Below, one piece after another: positions 40,641 to 51,504 of a stretch of 64,000 nt of DNA. The position numbers and the translations under genes were made by a program. The notes under the pieces were generated by a model. It saw only the letters and a program-made list of their open reading frames with translations, was not told where the DNA came from and ran no database searches. Each line of letters begins with the position of its first letter. Positions within the stretch are counted from its first letter, which is position 1. The DNA comes from Eukaryota sp. TZLM1-RC (lineage: Eukaryota; Metamonada: BaSk clade): assembly GCA_040285825.1 (NCBI GenBank), contig JAUPSS010000002.1, positions 3,596,001 through 3,660,000 on the forward strand, written 5' to 3'.

Positions 40641-43544
40641 ATGGGTGATAAATCCACACCTGAATGCCACCAGAGTCCTAGTCAGTCCTTTCGTAGCCCA
40701 ACACAGTCTCCTAACAATGATCCCATACTATGTATTCCTTGTATGTCTCCACTGAAGCAACTTCCTCTATTTACATCACCCAAATTCTCACCACGGCAAA
40801 GCTTTGCTATTCACAAGCGTAGAAGCTCAGAGTCTGGACTACCTCGACCTCTTCCCCTTTCACCACCTCATAAAAGAGTTTCCAAAATTTCTTCGACCGC
40901 TACCCTCCGTCAACGTCTCTTTTTTGACTCTTCTAAGCAAGAAGAAACGGAGCAGGAGCCACTCATTCCAACACCTCCTTCTTCTAGTGAATTACCTTCT
41001 CCAACGTCTTTACTACGTGAATCACCTACTCTCCTAGTCACTGCTCCTACGTCTTGTGACCTTTCACTAGCTGCTTCTGAACCTCCCACTACACTCGAAC
41101 TACCTGATTATCAGTGTGAAACCTCTCTTGAATCATTAGATCAGTTCTGTATCTTCCACAATGATTCCTTCTACCAATTCTCTTATTCATCAAACCCTGA
41201 CTCTAACCTTTCGCTCTCAATCACTACCACAGATCCTCACTCAATCCTCTCCTCAATATGGTCTTTTTCTTCATTTAGATCACCTCAATGGGAAACGATT
41301 GAATCTGTTCTTTACACCAAATCCTCTCTACTTCTACTCCCCACAGGTTATGGCAAGACTCTACCCCTCCAATTCTTTGCCCTGTGTAACCGCCTCAACG
41401 GCCCAGTTATCGTCATCTCCCCTCTCAATGCACTCATAAACGACCAGCTTCTCTCCCTCCCTCCCCCACTGCGAGGTTATGGTGTCAAGTCTTCAGACCT
41501 TGGTGGGATCACAGAGAAGGTCGTCAGTAATCTTGTTTGTGCAGATGTTATATGGATAAGTCCAGAGAAAGCAGCTTCACCCAGTTTTAGAAAGATCTGG
41601 GTGGAAGTCTCCAAAAGAAAGGCCAGAATTATCAAGACATTACGCGACTCGGTCAAGAATTTGATTGACTTTGAGTTGCCCAAACTCAATTCTTTTCAGA
41701 TGGCTTCTCTTTTAGTAGTAGATGAAGCTCATTGTGTCACCACTTGGTCTCATAATTTCCGCTCTGATTTCTTGAGAATTCCTGATTTTTGCGCCTTTTT
41801 GGGAAATCCTCACGTTTTGGCACTTTCCGCAACCTGTTCCTTCTACACGAAACAAGAATTAATTAAGAATTTTAATATTAGTTCAGACTGTATTTTCCAA
41901 ATTTCTCTCCCATCAAATTTAGTAATTTCAGCTTCCTACAATGATAATGATTCAAATAACAGTCTCATTAAGCTCTTGACTTCTCAAGACTTCAAGGGGC
42001 CGACTCTTATCTTTGTCTCATTTCATCAACACGCCCTGTCTCTGAAAGAAGACCTTGTTGGTGCCACCAATCTCTCTGTTGCCGCTTACCATTCTGGGTT
42101 CACCCACAAAGACAAGGCGAGGATAGAGGTTTTATTCAAAGCAGGGAAGATTGACGTTTTAGTAGCAACTTCAGCCTTTGGAATGGGCATTGACACATCG
42201 CATGTTCTTCACGTCATCCATTACACCATCCCCAGATCCCCAGAAGATTTACTACAACAAATAGGTAGGGCTGGGAGATCTCGTGATGATGTGATAGTCA
42301 ACAGAAGTCATGTGTTTTTGAGCGATGATGACGTGAGACAGTTAGTTTCGTTGGTATTTTCTGATATGGTTGGGGTTAATTGTATTGGAAGGGTATTGAG
42401 TTTTCTTGAAGATTCTGGTGTGGTTAAGGACAGTCAATCAAATTTGATTGAAGTAATGATTGATTTAAAAATGTTTGAAAAGTTTTGTTTTGTACCAAAC
42501 GAGGTAGCTTCTACTATTGTAGTCTTTTTGGAACAAATGGGTTTTCTTACACCTCTAGGTCTTTGTGCTCATACTGTCATTATCACAACATCAGGTCAAA
42601 ATGACACGTCATCAAGTGTTGAAAAAACCAGAGAAGAACTCACTGAGGATGAGGTTAAAATTTTGGACAATATACCAAAATTTGGGGAATTAATTAAACC
42701 AAATAAAAGAAAAATTAAAGTTATTGATCTCTGTAAGGGTACTAATACTTTTATTACTCAATGTTTGAATTCCCTTTCGTCTTTACATCAAAAATCTCTA
42801 ATTTCTGTCCACAAAAGAAGTTCTGAAAAACTTTATTTGTTTAGTTTAAATGGTGTTGCGAGGGAATCAGTAATTTCTGATGTTTGTAATGAGCTCAATT
42901 TGTCACGATTACGAAATATTCGGGGTTTGACACGGGTTTACCAAATTTTAAAGATTTTTTCCTTCTCATCAGCAGAAAAGATCAGTGAAGCTCAATTTTC
43001 ACGGATATCTGAGCTGTCAGTCAAAATTCATGAAAATTTGTCAAATTATTTAGAAGAAGAACCTTTGATTGAAGAAGATTTGTCCATTTTCAGCTCTATT
43101 TTGCCACTGCGGCCTGTAAATGCCAATATTAAAGAAGCTATAAAAAACTTTGTTATTAAATCCAATATATTTAATTTTAAAAACAAGTACGATTATTTCC
43201 AAAAACAAAAATTAAATCCTTTTTTACCACCAGAGAAGGGGGCCATCTCTATTGCCAAGATTATGCATGGTTTAAGTTCGGGCCTCGTCAGCAAGCACTT
43301 ACATTCAAAGAGTACCCAGTCTAATTTGTGGGGAAAGTACATTGATTATCCCTTTTCAGAACTTCTTAGATTGGCGAGGGAAGTGCTTGATGAGGGTGTG
43401 ACGTCAAGAATGAGTGAGCTTGAGCATGAAGCAAGAGTGAGGATGCAAAAAATCCAAATGGAGGAAGAAAAAACAAAGAAAAATCAAAATAAAGGTAATG
43501 CAAAAGCTATCGACCCTTTCAGATTTAATCAAGAAATTGATTGA
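40641..43544 (+). CDS. RecQ-family DNA helicase, RecQ4-like
   Basis: 967 residues, one exon. Residues 1-200 are Ser/Pro-rich and probably disordered. The helicase core has LLLPTGYGKT (motif I, about 231-240), VISPLNALINDQ (Ia), VVDEAHC (motif II, about 359-365) followed by WSHNFRSDFLRI, LALSATC (III), AAYHSGFTHKDKARIEVLF, ATSAFGMGIDTSHVLHVIHY (V) and QQIGRAGRSRDD (VI, about 537). The WSHNFR sequence and the absence of the Cys cluster of a RecQ zinc domain point to the RecQ4 group, which acts in replication start and repair. The first 40 residues do not show an obvious Sld2-like motif. The tail is helical and Lys-rich (EEEKTKKNQNKGNAKAIDP). It is 3'-5' helicase by family knowledge. Confidence 0.92.
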   Translation: MGDKSTPECHQSPSQSFRSPTQSPNNDPILCIPCMSPLKQLPLFTSPKFSPRQSFAIHKRRSSESGLPRPLPLSPPHKRVSKISSTATLRQRLFFDSSKQEETEQEPLIPTPPSSSELPSPTSLLRESPTLLVTAPTSCDLSLAASEPPTTLELPDYQCETSLESLDQFCIFHNDSFYQFSYSSNPDSNLSLSITTTDPHSILSSIWSFSSFRSPQWETIESVLYTKSSLLLLPTGYGKTLPLQFFALCNRLNGPVIVISPLNALINDQLLSLPPPLRGYGVKSSDLGGITEKVVSNLVCADVIWISPEKAASPSFRKIWVEVSKRKARIIKTLRDSVKNLIDFELPKLNSFQMASLLVVDEAHCVTTWSHNFRSDFLRIPDFCAFLGNPHVLALSATCSFYTKQELIKNFNISSDCIFQISLPSNLVISASYNDNDSNNSLIKLLTSQDFKGPTLIFVSFHQHALSLKEDLVGATNLSVAAYHSGFTHKDKARIEVLFKAGKIDVLVATSAFGMGIDTSHVLHVIHYTIPRSPEDLLQQIGRAGRSRDDVIVNRSHVFLSDDDVRQLVSLVFSDMVGVNCIGRVLSFLEDSGVVKDSQSNLIEVMIDLKMFEKFCFVPNEVASTIVVFLEQMGFLTPLGLCAHTVIITTSGQNDTSSSVEKTREELTEDEVKILDNIPKFGELIKPNKRKIKVIDLCKGTNTFITQCLNSLSSLHQKSLISVHKRSSEKLYLFSLNGVARESVISDVCNELNLSRLRNIRGLTRVYQILKIFSFSSAEKISEAQFSRISELSVKIHENLSNYLEEEPLIEEDLSIFSSILPLRPVNANIKEAIKNFVIKSNIFNFKNKYDYFQKQKLNPFLPPEKGAISIAKIMHGLSSGLVSKHLHSKSTQSNLWGKYIDYPFSELLRLAREVLDEGVTSRMSELEHEARVRMQKIQMEEEKTKKNQNKGNAKAIDPFRFNQEID

Positions 43545-44060
43545 GAAATTGATTGAAATTGATTGATTGGATTTTTTCATAAATTTCGTTGAATTATCGA
43601 TGGATTTATAATGGATTGTTATTTATTTTTCATAACTACCCTTTAAATTTTTCATTTTTTTTCAACATTACCAATATTGAATTTTGAAAGATTAATAAAG
43701 TTTTTTTGATATTGACATTTTCTTTATACAAATTGTTGAATAGAACAAAAGCCCCAAGACTTCACTACCCACACCTTGTGTAATAATTACAGCAATGTCT
43801 AGTGGTTGAACCAATTAGTTTTAATAAAGTTGCTATGTATTTCTCTAATCTAACATTTTTCGATGGAAAATGTGTGGGAATTTGCCTAATGAATCAAAAC
43901 TATTGTCTCCAGTGTGCTCATTATGTTAATCAGGACCTTCTACGTTGTGTCACATTTTATGCAGTTCTCCAAGTTCTCAAATCCCTAAAATGTACAATAG
44001 ACCTAATTGAAACATGATTTAATTTTAAATAGTTTTGTTAACCTCTTACTCTCTTTCCTA
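43545..44060. other. 3' flank of the helicase gene, no gene seen
   Basis: AT-rich, with AATAAAG near 43693. The frame 43802-44017 has no supporting feature. Confidence 0.35.
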
Positions 44061-44560
44061 GATCATTATGATGTTAACTGCATTTACCTTATCACACCAA
44101 TCAGTATGTAAATTTTTCTTTGGTTGTGACTGAGTTAAGACCTCATGTAAATCTTATCTCAAAAAATATGGATGAATCAAGCAGGAAGACAGTGTTGATT
44201 TGTGAGTTAACATCACCTATGAAGCAATATTTAGTTATTAGACATACATTAAAAAGTACGAAATAACAGAGTCTTCGATTGTTATTATCAAATTTAGTTT
44301 TTTGGTTGAAACATTTCCTTTTGAAGTTTCAGCAAGAGAAAGAGTTGTTACTAGCTGCATTTCATTGATCAAAAGATTACTCATTCCAAACTCCAAAATG
44401 AAAACCATCTCTAAAGAATTAGCATTTCAAGCTCCCAACTGCTCATACCCATCTTTCCGCTGGCGAATCTTGTATTCGGTTGTCTGATGCAATAAAATGA
44501 TAGAAACACACCATGGGCGGTGGCTCAAAAGTGTTGCAAGCTCAGTATTTCACGTTTATT
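44060..44560 (+). pseudogene. nuclease-like fragment of another retroelement
   Basis: Reads TELRPHVNLISKN, KTVLICELTSPMKQYLVIRH, then VETFPFEVSARERVVTSCIS and KTISKELAFQAPNCSYPSF. The order R-P-(D/H)-V, I-x-E-L-T-x-P, V-E-V-(G/S)-A-R is the pattern of the restriction-like-nuclease tail of some retroelement polyproteins. Here the usual Asp after RP is His. It is not close to LINE-I, II or III. The end (VASSVFHV-like, about 44520-44560) matches the minus-strand fragment at 21797-22050. Confidence 0.5.
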
Positions 44561-44699
44561 GTTATAGGAAAAATTGTTTTCTTTATTATTAAAACGTATT
44601 TGCTATTACAAAATGATGAAAAATGTGATGTATATATTACGATGTAATAATTAAATAAATATTGTATTTATATTATTTTATGCACCAAGAAAACTGTCA

Positions 44700-45620
44700 T
44701 CTGAGAAGTTAAGTAAAATTTTTGAAGATAAGTGCTTTGATAACAAGTGGCCTAGTGCTCTGTCTACTCTAAATCCAGGAGTCAAAGCTCAAAATAATCA
44801 ACAGACTGTAAATAAACTCAAGATCCTTCATCCATACGAAAACCCAATAATGGATCAAAATTAGTATGGAGATTATTGGTAAATCCAACCATTGATGACA
44901 TGAGAAGTATTTTCAGTGATCAAAAAACGACCACGCAAAAAGTCTGCAGGTCTTTCTGGGCTTTCGATTGATCATATCAAAGCTACGGTTATTTCTTCAG
45001 AAAATTGTCTTATTTTAGTAACCAATTTTTTAATAGAATTTTGACTGGTCAACTTGAAAATCCTGAAGAATTAAGATGTTCTCGTATGACTACACTTGTA
45101 AAAAACTCAAAAATGGATGTTCGTCCAATTGCGGTCACTGAAAGTTTTCACAATATTTTTTCTGCATGCTGCTTAAATAGATTCAATGAAAAAGCAAAAA
45201 CAAATTTATTGCCCTTTCAGTATGGAATTTATACCACTGATGGAGTTTTTTCAGCAGTATTGGCTACAGATGTTTTATTTCATCAAAATGAATCCAGTGT
45301 TTGAATTTCGTTGGATTTTAGCAATGCATTCAATTCAATTAGTCGTTGCAATATTCATGGTGCTTTGTGACAATATTTGCCAGAATTAATGCTCTATTTT
45401 CAAACATCATGTAGCACAAATTGTGATTTGCATTTTGGTGATTCCATATTGAAATCATCAAGTGGTGTAAAGCAAAGAGATCCTTTACGACCTCGTTTGT
45501 TTCGTCTAGCCATTCATCCTATTTTATTGCAAATTCAAAGTGTTAATCAAATTCATATTTCGAAACCAAAAATAATTTCAATAAATTCTTTTCCCATTCC
45601 AGCTTGGAAAAACAAAATTT
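44700..45620 (+). mobile_element. LINE remnant with RT palm
   Basis: Plus-strand RT debris: KKSAGLSGLSIDHIKA near 44940, RPIAVTESFHNIFSACCLNR near 45120, ISLDFSNAFNSISRCNIHGA near 45305, SGVKQRDPLRPRLFRLAIHP near 45460. Stops interrupt it and the active-site YMDD is gone. Confidence 0.75.
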
Positions 45621-46330
45621 ATGTCATTTGGGTGAAAACATTTATTTTGCACTTGAAGTTTGTATTACTGTTTTCAGATATTCAATTTTTCCCAATGATT
45701 TATTATATTATTATGATGTTTTTTTCATCATTTGTTATTCCTCTAATCATTTTTAAAACATGTAAAAAGCATTTGCAGCCCTAAGTCACAATTGCGCTCG
45801 TTCTGCTAGTACAATTAGAAGGTCAATGTTTTCATAACAAGTGATGTATTGTTCCAGGAAAATTGTGGTTGAATTGATCATTGGTACGGAAATGGTGCAG
45901 TTTTGAATTGATAAGAAATTTACAAAGAAAATCGTTCTATAATTGGATATGTGTTAAGTGTATAGAATACAATGCTGAGCGTAATAATGCGGCCAAGAAA
46001 AGAGAATGTGCAGCAACAATAAACAACTGAAGAAAGGAGGAAAACTTTGAAACTTTATACAAAGTCACAGAATCTACAAACACCATAGATTAAACAAACA
46101 ACTGCTTTGACTTACGACAACTTCATCAAATTTCACATCAGGTCACTATTTTTAGAAAAGAAAATGTTTAAAACAGGTCCAGTATCCATTATTAATGTGT
46201 CCATTCATCAGTTTGTCCATATCTTATTGTTTTGTGGATGTAAGAAGTTGAAAATAAACCAATTTTAAGAAGTTTCTATCATTTTGTAAACTTCCACACT
46301 GAACAAAACAAACTCCCAAATTATGGGACG
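45621..46330. other. no gene seen
   Basis: AT-rich, with possible residual LINE sequence that I cannot place. Confidence 0.3.
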
Positions 46331-46960
46331 GAATTCCTTGAACCAAGATTTCCTCTACAAAATCTTGATCTACTTGATGTCTAGCTAAGCTTCTCTAATT
46401 CGATTGAAAAACCGAGGCAATCTATTAATTATGGTAAATTGAGTTCCAGAACGCCATAAAAAGAAATCAAATCTTTTCATTAATTTTCCCTGAACCATTT
46501 TTTGAAATTATTCAAAAAGGTTCCTGCTTCAACTGATAGTCTTCCGTTTATCGAAAATGGGAAAGCATTAAAAAACAAGTGTTCTATTTCTATTAGCATT
46601 AGCTTCTTCAATGTCTTTGTAATATTTTCTATGTTTTTCTTGAACTTTAAATTCAAGGGCATCTACAGCATTAAGTTTTCTTCTTTAAATCAAAGTGTCA
46701 TTTGCAACAATGCAGGATACAAAGTCAACAACAGCTTCAGAGTTCTCAATCCAATCACAGTATATATCACCTCTGTCATCAGAACCAAAATTAGTCAATG
46801 ACAGTGTTTGTTTCAGGTGAGGCTCTTTAATACACGAGATTATTGCAGTTCTTGCCATAGTAAAAACAGTGTCCCTGGTAGCATCATGTAATGAAGCACG
46901 AAAAGTTATCAATTCGAACAATTGAGAGCATGATGCAAAGTAAGCTACTGTTGTATCAAA
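46330..46960 (-). mobile_element. LINE-II 3' remnant
   Basis: Minus strand from AAGATTTCCTCTACAAAATC (about 46344) up to the block matching KLITYRSSLHDAVRDTVFNM near 46900. The nuclease core reads DDRGDIYCDWIENSEAVVDF. Two frames only. Confidence 0.8.
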
Positions 46961-47009
46961 CAGCTCAAATGAAAAACTGTCACAATATTATAATTCAACT
47001 TTACGTTAA

Positions 47010-47347
47010 GCTGAAAAAGCGAAAATTATCAAGTGCACAGAAAAAATCAATTACTTGAATTCCAACTCACATACTCAATACCTTCTTTGTCCTTTTGTTT
47101 TTTCTTTATTTGGGACCTTGGGAAAAACTGCGTTATCTTTTTGGACGATTTCTCTTCTACTGTCAAAAATAGAACCGAAAGAATATTTGCCCGAACGTTT
47201 TGGCAAAACAGAATTGTATTTTCTATTTTTAAGGGAATGTATAGCCTTGTTCCTAACTCGTTGTTATTACTAGGAAAATTTTATAAAGAAAAAGCTGTAG
47301 GTAGGTTTTCTATAGTAGATGTGGAGTATGAGGAGATTGATTTTTAG
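47010..47347 (+). mobile_element. LINE-I-like C-terminal fragment
   Basis: SHTQYLLCPFVFSLFGTLGK near 47060 in one frame, then RTERIFARTFWQNRIVFSIF and a stop at 47347. Same tail as 18400-18666, so a subfamily of LINE-I. A new LINE-I copy begins about 40 bp later. Confidence 0.7.
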
Positions 47348-47384
47348 TTTTTAACATTTTTGTTTGAATAAAATATGTATCAAA

Positions 47385-49050
47385 AAAACGGTGAATTCAA
47401 ACAAACATTATTGTTTTGTTTAGCTATTCACAAAACTTTAAATATCATTAAGCAAAAATGCCCTTCTATAAAAATAGTTGCTTATATGGATGATATATCC
47501 CTGATTCGTTCATTTGATTTAAGATCTTGTGAAAAACGATTCTATTGTCCCTTTTACTAATTATAGTAGTGATGCTTTTAAGTTCCTTGGTTGTTGGTTA
47601 GAAAACGTGCCTCAAATTCAGAAGGAATTACAAGTTATTTTGGAGAAAATGAAAATTGAACTTGATTCAATTTCTTCTTCTGATCTAGAAAAACATATTA
47701 AATTTTTCATGCTTAAAATTTGCTACACTGTGAGAATAACCCACATTTTGAGACCTTGTGCTCCTTCCATAGCATTAGATTTTTGTCGTTCCTTTAATTC
47801 ATTGAGAACAGAATTTTTTGCTGATTTATTGGATGTGGAACCAGGAATGTTGAAAAGTCACTTATTTTTTCAGCAAATTTGGGTGGTATTGGATTTACTA
47901 AATCTTCAATTTTGTGTCAATCAGCATTTTTTGGTGGAGAAAAGAATTTTATTTATGAATTTTCTGAAGATTCTCATCTGTTAGTTCCCGTTTGCAGTCC
48001 ATATTTGTATGAGTTATCTTGTGAACTTGAAAAATTGCCACCACAAATTTGGACCAAATGTTTTCCTCAATGAATTCAAGAAATTCCAAACCGATCTCTT
48101 TTTAATTTACATTTTTGCTGTAAAAAGCTTCAACAAAAATTGTCAAAGATTTTTGAAAGCTTGGATTTTGATGTTAAACTTGGCTTGGCCAAGAAAAAGA
48201 ATCCCGCTTTTGCAAATCTTTTACAAGATATGTGTGACAGTACTTCTTCTGCCTTAGTAACAACAATTCTTCAAGTTTATGGTACTCTCTTAACTGCTTC
48301 TGCTTGGACTTTGGATATGAGAATTCGTTCCTTTATCTGGCCTGATAATTTACCTCATAATTTAATTTGTAAATGTTCTCGAGAAATTACAATTACTCAT
48401 TTGTGCAATTGTTAACATTTTATTACTTTTAGAAGCAAGGTTCATGATGCTGTAGGAGACCAGTTATATTGTATGTGTAAGTCTCATAGAATTTAATCCT
48501 TTTTGGAACCTCTGTTGTCAAATCTGTTTGATGCTGAAGATGATTTTCATAAGAATGATAGAGGTGATGTTATATTACCTGGATGAGATGGAAGTTTCAT
48601 TTTATTGAATGTAATGTCTGTTGATCCTTGTAATGTCTCAAATGAAAGGCTAGATAATTCTGAAATTCATAATCCTCTTTCAAACGCTGAAAACAAATTA
48701 CAAATTCAAAAAATACAATGAACCTTTGTCTAAATTGTTCAGTCTGCAGCATGCAAAATTCAATTTGTATCCATTTGTATTTTCTCTTTTTGGATCACTT
48801 GCACCAACGGCTTTACGTTTTTTGGAAGATTTTGAAATGATTGTAAAGTGGAGAACTAACAGAAATCTCAACAGATTGTTTTGGCAAAATAAAATTGTGT
48901 TTTATGTTTGCAAGTGGATGTTGAAGATGGTTTCTGATGCTTTGCTTTCTCTTGGATCTCACTATAAGGGAGTTGCATCTAGTGTTTTTGTTTTGGGAGA
49001 GATGGATTATTTAGATGTTGATTTATGGGTTTATAAAATTAATAATACAA
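47385..49050 (+). mobile_element. LINE-I copy with deletions and frameshifts
   Basis: Starts in the RT (LLFCLAIHKTLNIIKQKCPS) and keeps YMDDISLIRSFD near 47485, then lacks the stretch between SFDL and the KNDSIVPFTNYSSDAF block, a deletion relative to 8345-8450. The thumb, linker, knuckle and tail follow to LGEMDYLDVDL near 49025. At least four frame changes or stops (TGA near 48072, TAA near 48414). Confidence 0.85.
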
Positions 49051-49830
49051 AAAAATTCAAACAAATACATTTTTCTTTTACTTTTATATGTTTTTCCATT
49101 CAATTTTGATTACTTGAAAATGTTCTTGCTTGTTTTTTTATTGTTTCGATATTTGGAATAAATGTTTCCCTAACAATGAACAAGAAATGCCACCTAGAAC
49201 GCTAATAAGCATGCGGTATTTTGTTGCAAAAATTGCAAAAAAAAATAACACCAATTTTTGAAGGCTTGGATTTTAATGTTCGTCTTGGCTTGGCCAAAAA
49301 TGATAATCTCGCTTTCGCAAATGTTTTGCTAGTTGCCTAAAATAGGTCTTCTTGTTTAAATTCTGAAATTCGTCAAATTTATGGTCTTCTTTTAGATGAT
49401 ACCGAATTTTCTTGTACGATGCGCCTTAGATGTTTCATTTGGCCCAATAACGTTCCTCAAAATTTGATTCGCAAATGTGTATCAAAAATTTCTTCAAATC
49501 AACTTTTTAATTGTAAACACTTTATTACTTTCCGACCAAGGACGATGATGCAGTAAGGGATCAACTCTATTGTATGTCAAAGTCACACAGAATTGTTTCC
49601 TATTTAGAACCTTTACTCTCTTGTTTGGTTGATGAAGATACTTTACATTCTCTTGGTCGAAATAGAGGTGATCTAATGCTTGAAGGTCTTGCAGGAATGA
49701 CCATCTTTAATCATGTGAGTTTCACTGATGTTGATAATGACACTTTCTCACCATTAGTTCAAGCAAAAACACTAGAATCCGTTGTTTGTTGCTGAAAAAT
49801 CTAAAATTGATAATGGAGCAAAGTTGCTTT

Positions 49831-49908
49831 TGTTGGCATCCTAAGGCTTATATCATATGAATGAAAAATCAATCAGACTTTTTTTATCACTTTAGACTAA
49901 CGGCTACA
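49831..49908 (+). repeat. 5' LTR of the mini element
   Basis: 78 bp. About 85 percent identical to the 3' LTR by eye. The junction GGCTA...TAGCC across the LTR end can pair as a 5-bp stem around CAATAATTAT. Confidence 0.88.
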
Positions 49909-49921
49909 ATAATTATTAGCC
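49909..49921 (+). other. conserved LTR-interior junction, candidate primer binding site
   Basis: ATAATTATTAGCC, one base different from the 13-mer in the two other LTR families. Confidence 0.55.
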
Positions 49922-49991
49922 TTTTACGTCCAGATATTCCGTAATAATTTCAGCAACTATACAATAACAGTTAACCAGTTATCTATTTAGT

Positions 49992-50459
49992 ATGGCAGAC
50001 ATCTCAAGGAAAGATATCTCTGACTTCACACATTCACCTAACATGAAACAGGGTACACATCATCACGTACGGAAAATTGACGAGGAAACGGACCCGAATC
50101 CCACCTCCCCCTTCAAGAAAAAAGTATATGAAAGAGAAGATAAGGTTGATCCTTTTGCAAAAGTGGTTACAAAAGGAACAGGCGCGGATCTAAATTTCAT
50201 TTCTCCTTCCAAAATAAATAAAAGGGTTACGAGAACGGAGCCTGCTCCATTTTCCCTCAGTAAAGAAGTTTTGTCGACGGGGGTAACGGAAACGGATCCG
50301 GCTCCGTTTCCTTTCCCAAAAACAGCATCCAAGGTTAAGGAGACGGATGAAATTCGCATCTTCAACACGTCGACCCTCTTAGGAGCGTATGATGAGTTTC
50401 ATGCTCAACTAGATGACAAGGGGAAGATGACTTTAGTGATGGATTCTACAAACTGCTAA
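49992..50459 (+). CDS. unknown protein of the mini LTR element, possibly Gag-derived
   Basis: 155 residues, Lys/Asp/Thr/Pro-rich. A short motif recurs: TRTEPAPFSLSK and TETDPAPFPFPK. No zinc knuckle or enzyme motif. A later frame (50523-50726) may be its broken continuation. Role inferred only from position inside the element. Confidence 0.5.
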   Translation: MADISRKDISDFTHSPNMKQGTHHHVRKIDEETDPNPTSPFKKKVYEREDKVDPFAKVVTKGTGADLNFISPSKINKRVTRTEPAPFSLSKEVLSTGVTETDPAPFPFPKTASKVKETDEIRIFNTSTLLGAYDEFHAQLDDKGKMTLVMDSTNC

Positions 50460-51114
50460 CAAGGACGCAAAGCCTTACCTCGAGTCAATGGACTTTTGTC
50501 TATTTGAGCAGCTGCTTCCCTTATGGAGCCAAACACAAAAAAGTCGACTACAGACGAGGTTTCGAGTAGAAACACGTTCACCACTAATGTACCAGGAGGG
50601 CAAGGATACGAATGTTGTTACTCTTACAAATTTAGTTGTAAAGGCAGAACTTTAACAACACAAGACGCCGCCTTCAGAGTTCTAAAGTTTGTCACTTTGT
50701 CTACTGTTGTTGTTAATCCAACATAGAGAACTGTATAATCATTAGCAAACCCACTATTCGATTCCATGATCCCTTCACTAAACGACACTACCACGTTACT
50801 CGTTTACGAAAAAAAAGAAGGAGCAGAGCGTCTTTATGTGGCGATTACAACACACCCAACAAAGTAATCAAACACACAGATCTTGAAACGAGGCCCTTTA
50901 AGTTATTGTTAACTATTATATTCTACATAATTTGTACATCAATTGTCGATCTTGAAAATGTAAAACCACTGTTTGTATGAATCCCAATCAGCTCAGAGTT
51001 ATCAGTAGACAATAGTACACATTAGTATTTAGTAATTTAGTTATTTAGTTATTTGTTCATAATTTCTGTTTCATATTCATATAAGCTAATTTATTTTGAA
51101 AAGGGAAGAGGCAA

Positions 51115-51194
51115 TGTTGGCGCCCTATGGCTTATATCATATGAATAAAAAATAAATCAGGCTTTTCTTTAATCACTTTAGACTTATAACTACA
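51115..51194 (+). repeat. 3' LTR of the mini element
   Basis: 80 bp, preceded by the purine tract AAAAGGGAAGAGGCAA and followed by the CTTT duplication. Confidence 0.88.
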
Positions 51195-51504
51195 CTTTTT
51201 TGAATGTCAAATCTCATAGTCATTTCATTATCCATTTGCATTCTCCTTACCTAACTCCCTTAGGGCCATTGTTTTGTCATTCTTAAATGATTTTGGCCAG
51301 TTTTATGAAAAAAAACATCCAGTCAATTCTTTTTGGCTAATTTGGGGCAAAAATATACAGATTTGTTGTATAGATTTTGCTATCGCTACTGAGGAACTTA
51401 ATAAAACATGATTTTCCCAAACGGAAAATCTTTAAAGTAGAAGATATACACAATTTATAAACATTAACCAATTAAAAACGATAAACAGAGAAATATACAT
51501 GAAA

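Larger units (their letters stand above)
49831..51194 (+). mobile_element. mini LTR retroelement (TRIM/TR-GAG-like), 1364 bp
   Basis: LTRs of 78 bp (49831-49908) and 80 bp (51115-51194), both TGTTGGC...CTACA, with a perfect 4-bp duplication CTTT (49827-49830 and 51195-51198). The interior opens with ATAATTATTAGCC and closes with GGGAAGAGGCAA before the 3' LTR. It codes a 155-residue frame but no RT or integrase, so it must move in trans. Nested in a LINE. Confidence 0.9.
49240..51400 (+). mobile_element. LINE-I-like remnant, split by the mini LTR element
   Basis: Left part: PNNVPQNLIRKCVSKISSNQ near 49450, DQLYCMSKSHRIVSYLEPLL near 49560, RNRGDLMLEGLAG near 49660. Right part, from 51199: an SHSHFIIHLHSPYL-like degenerate tail continuing to about 51380. 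The two join across the inserted element when compared with 18340-18420. Confidence 0.75.
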
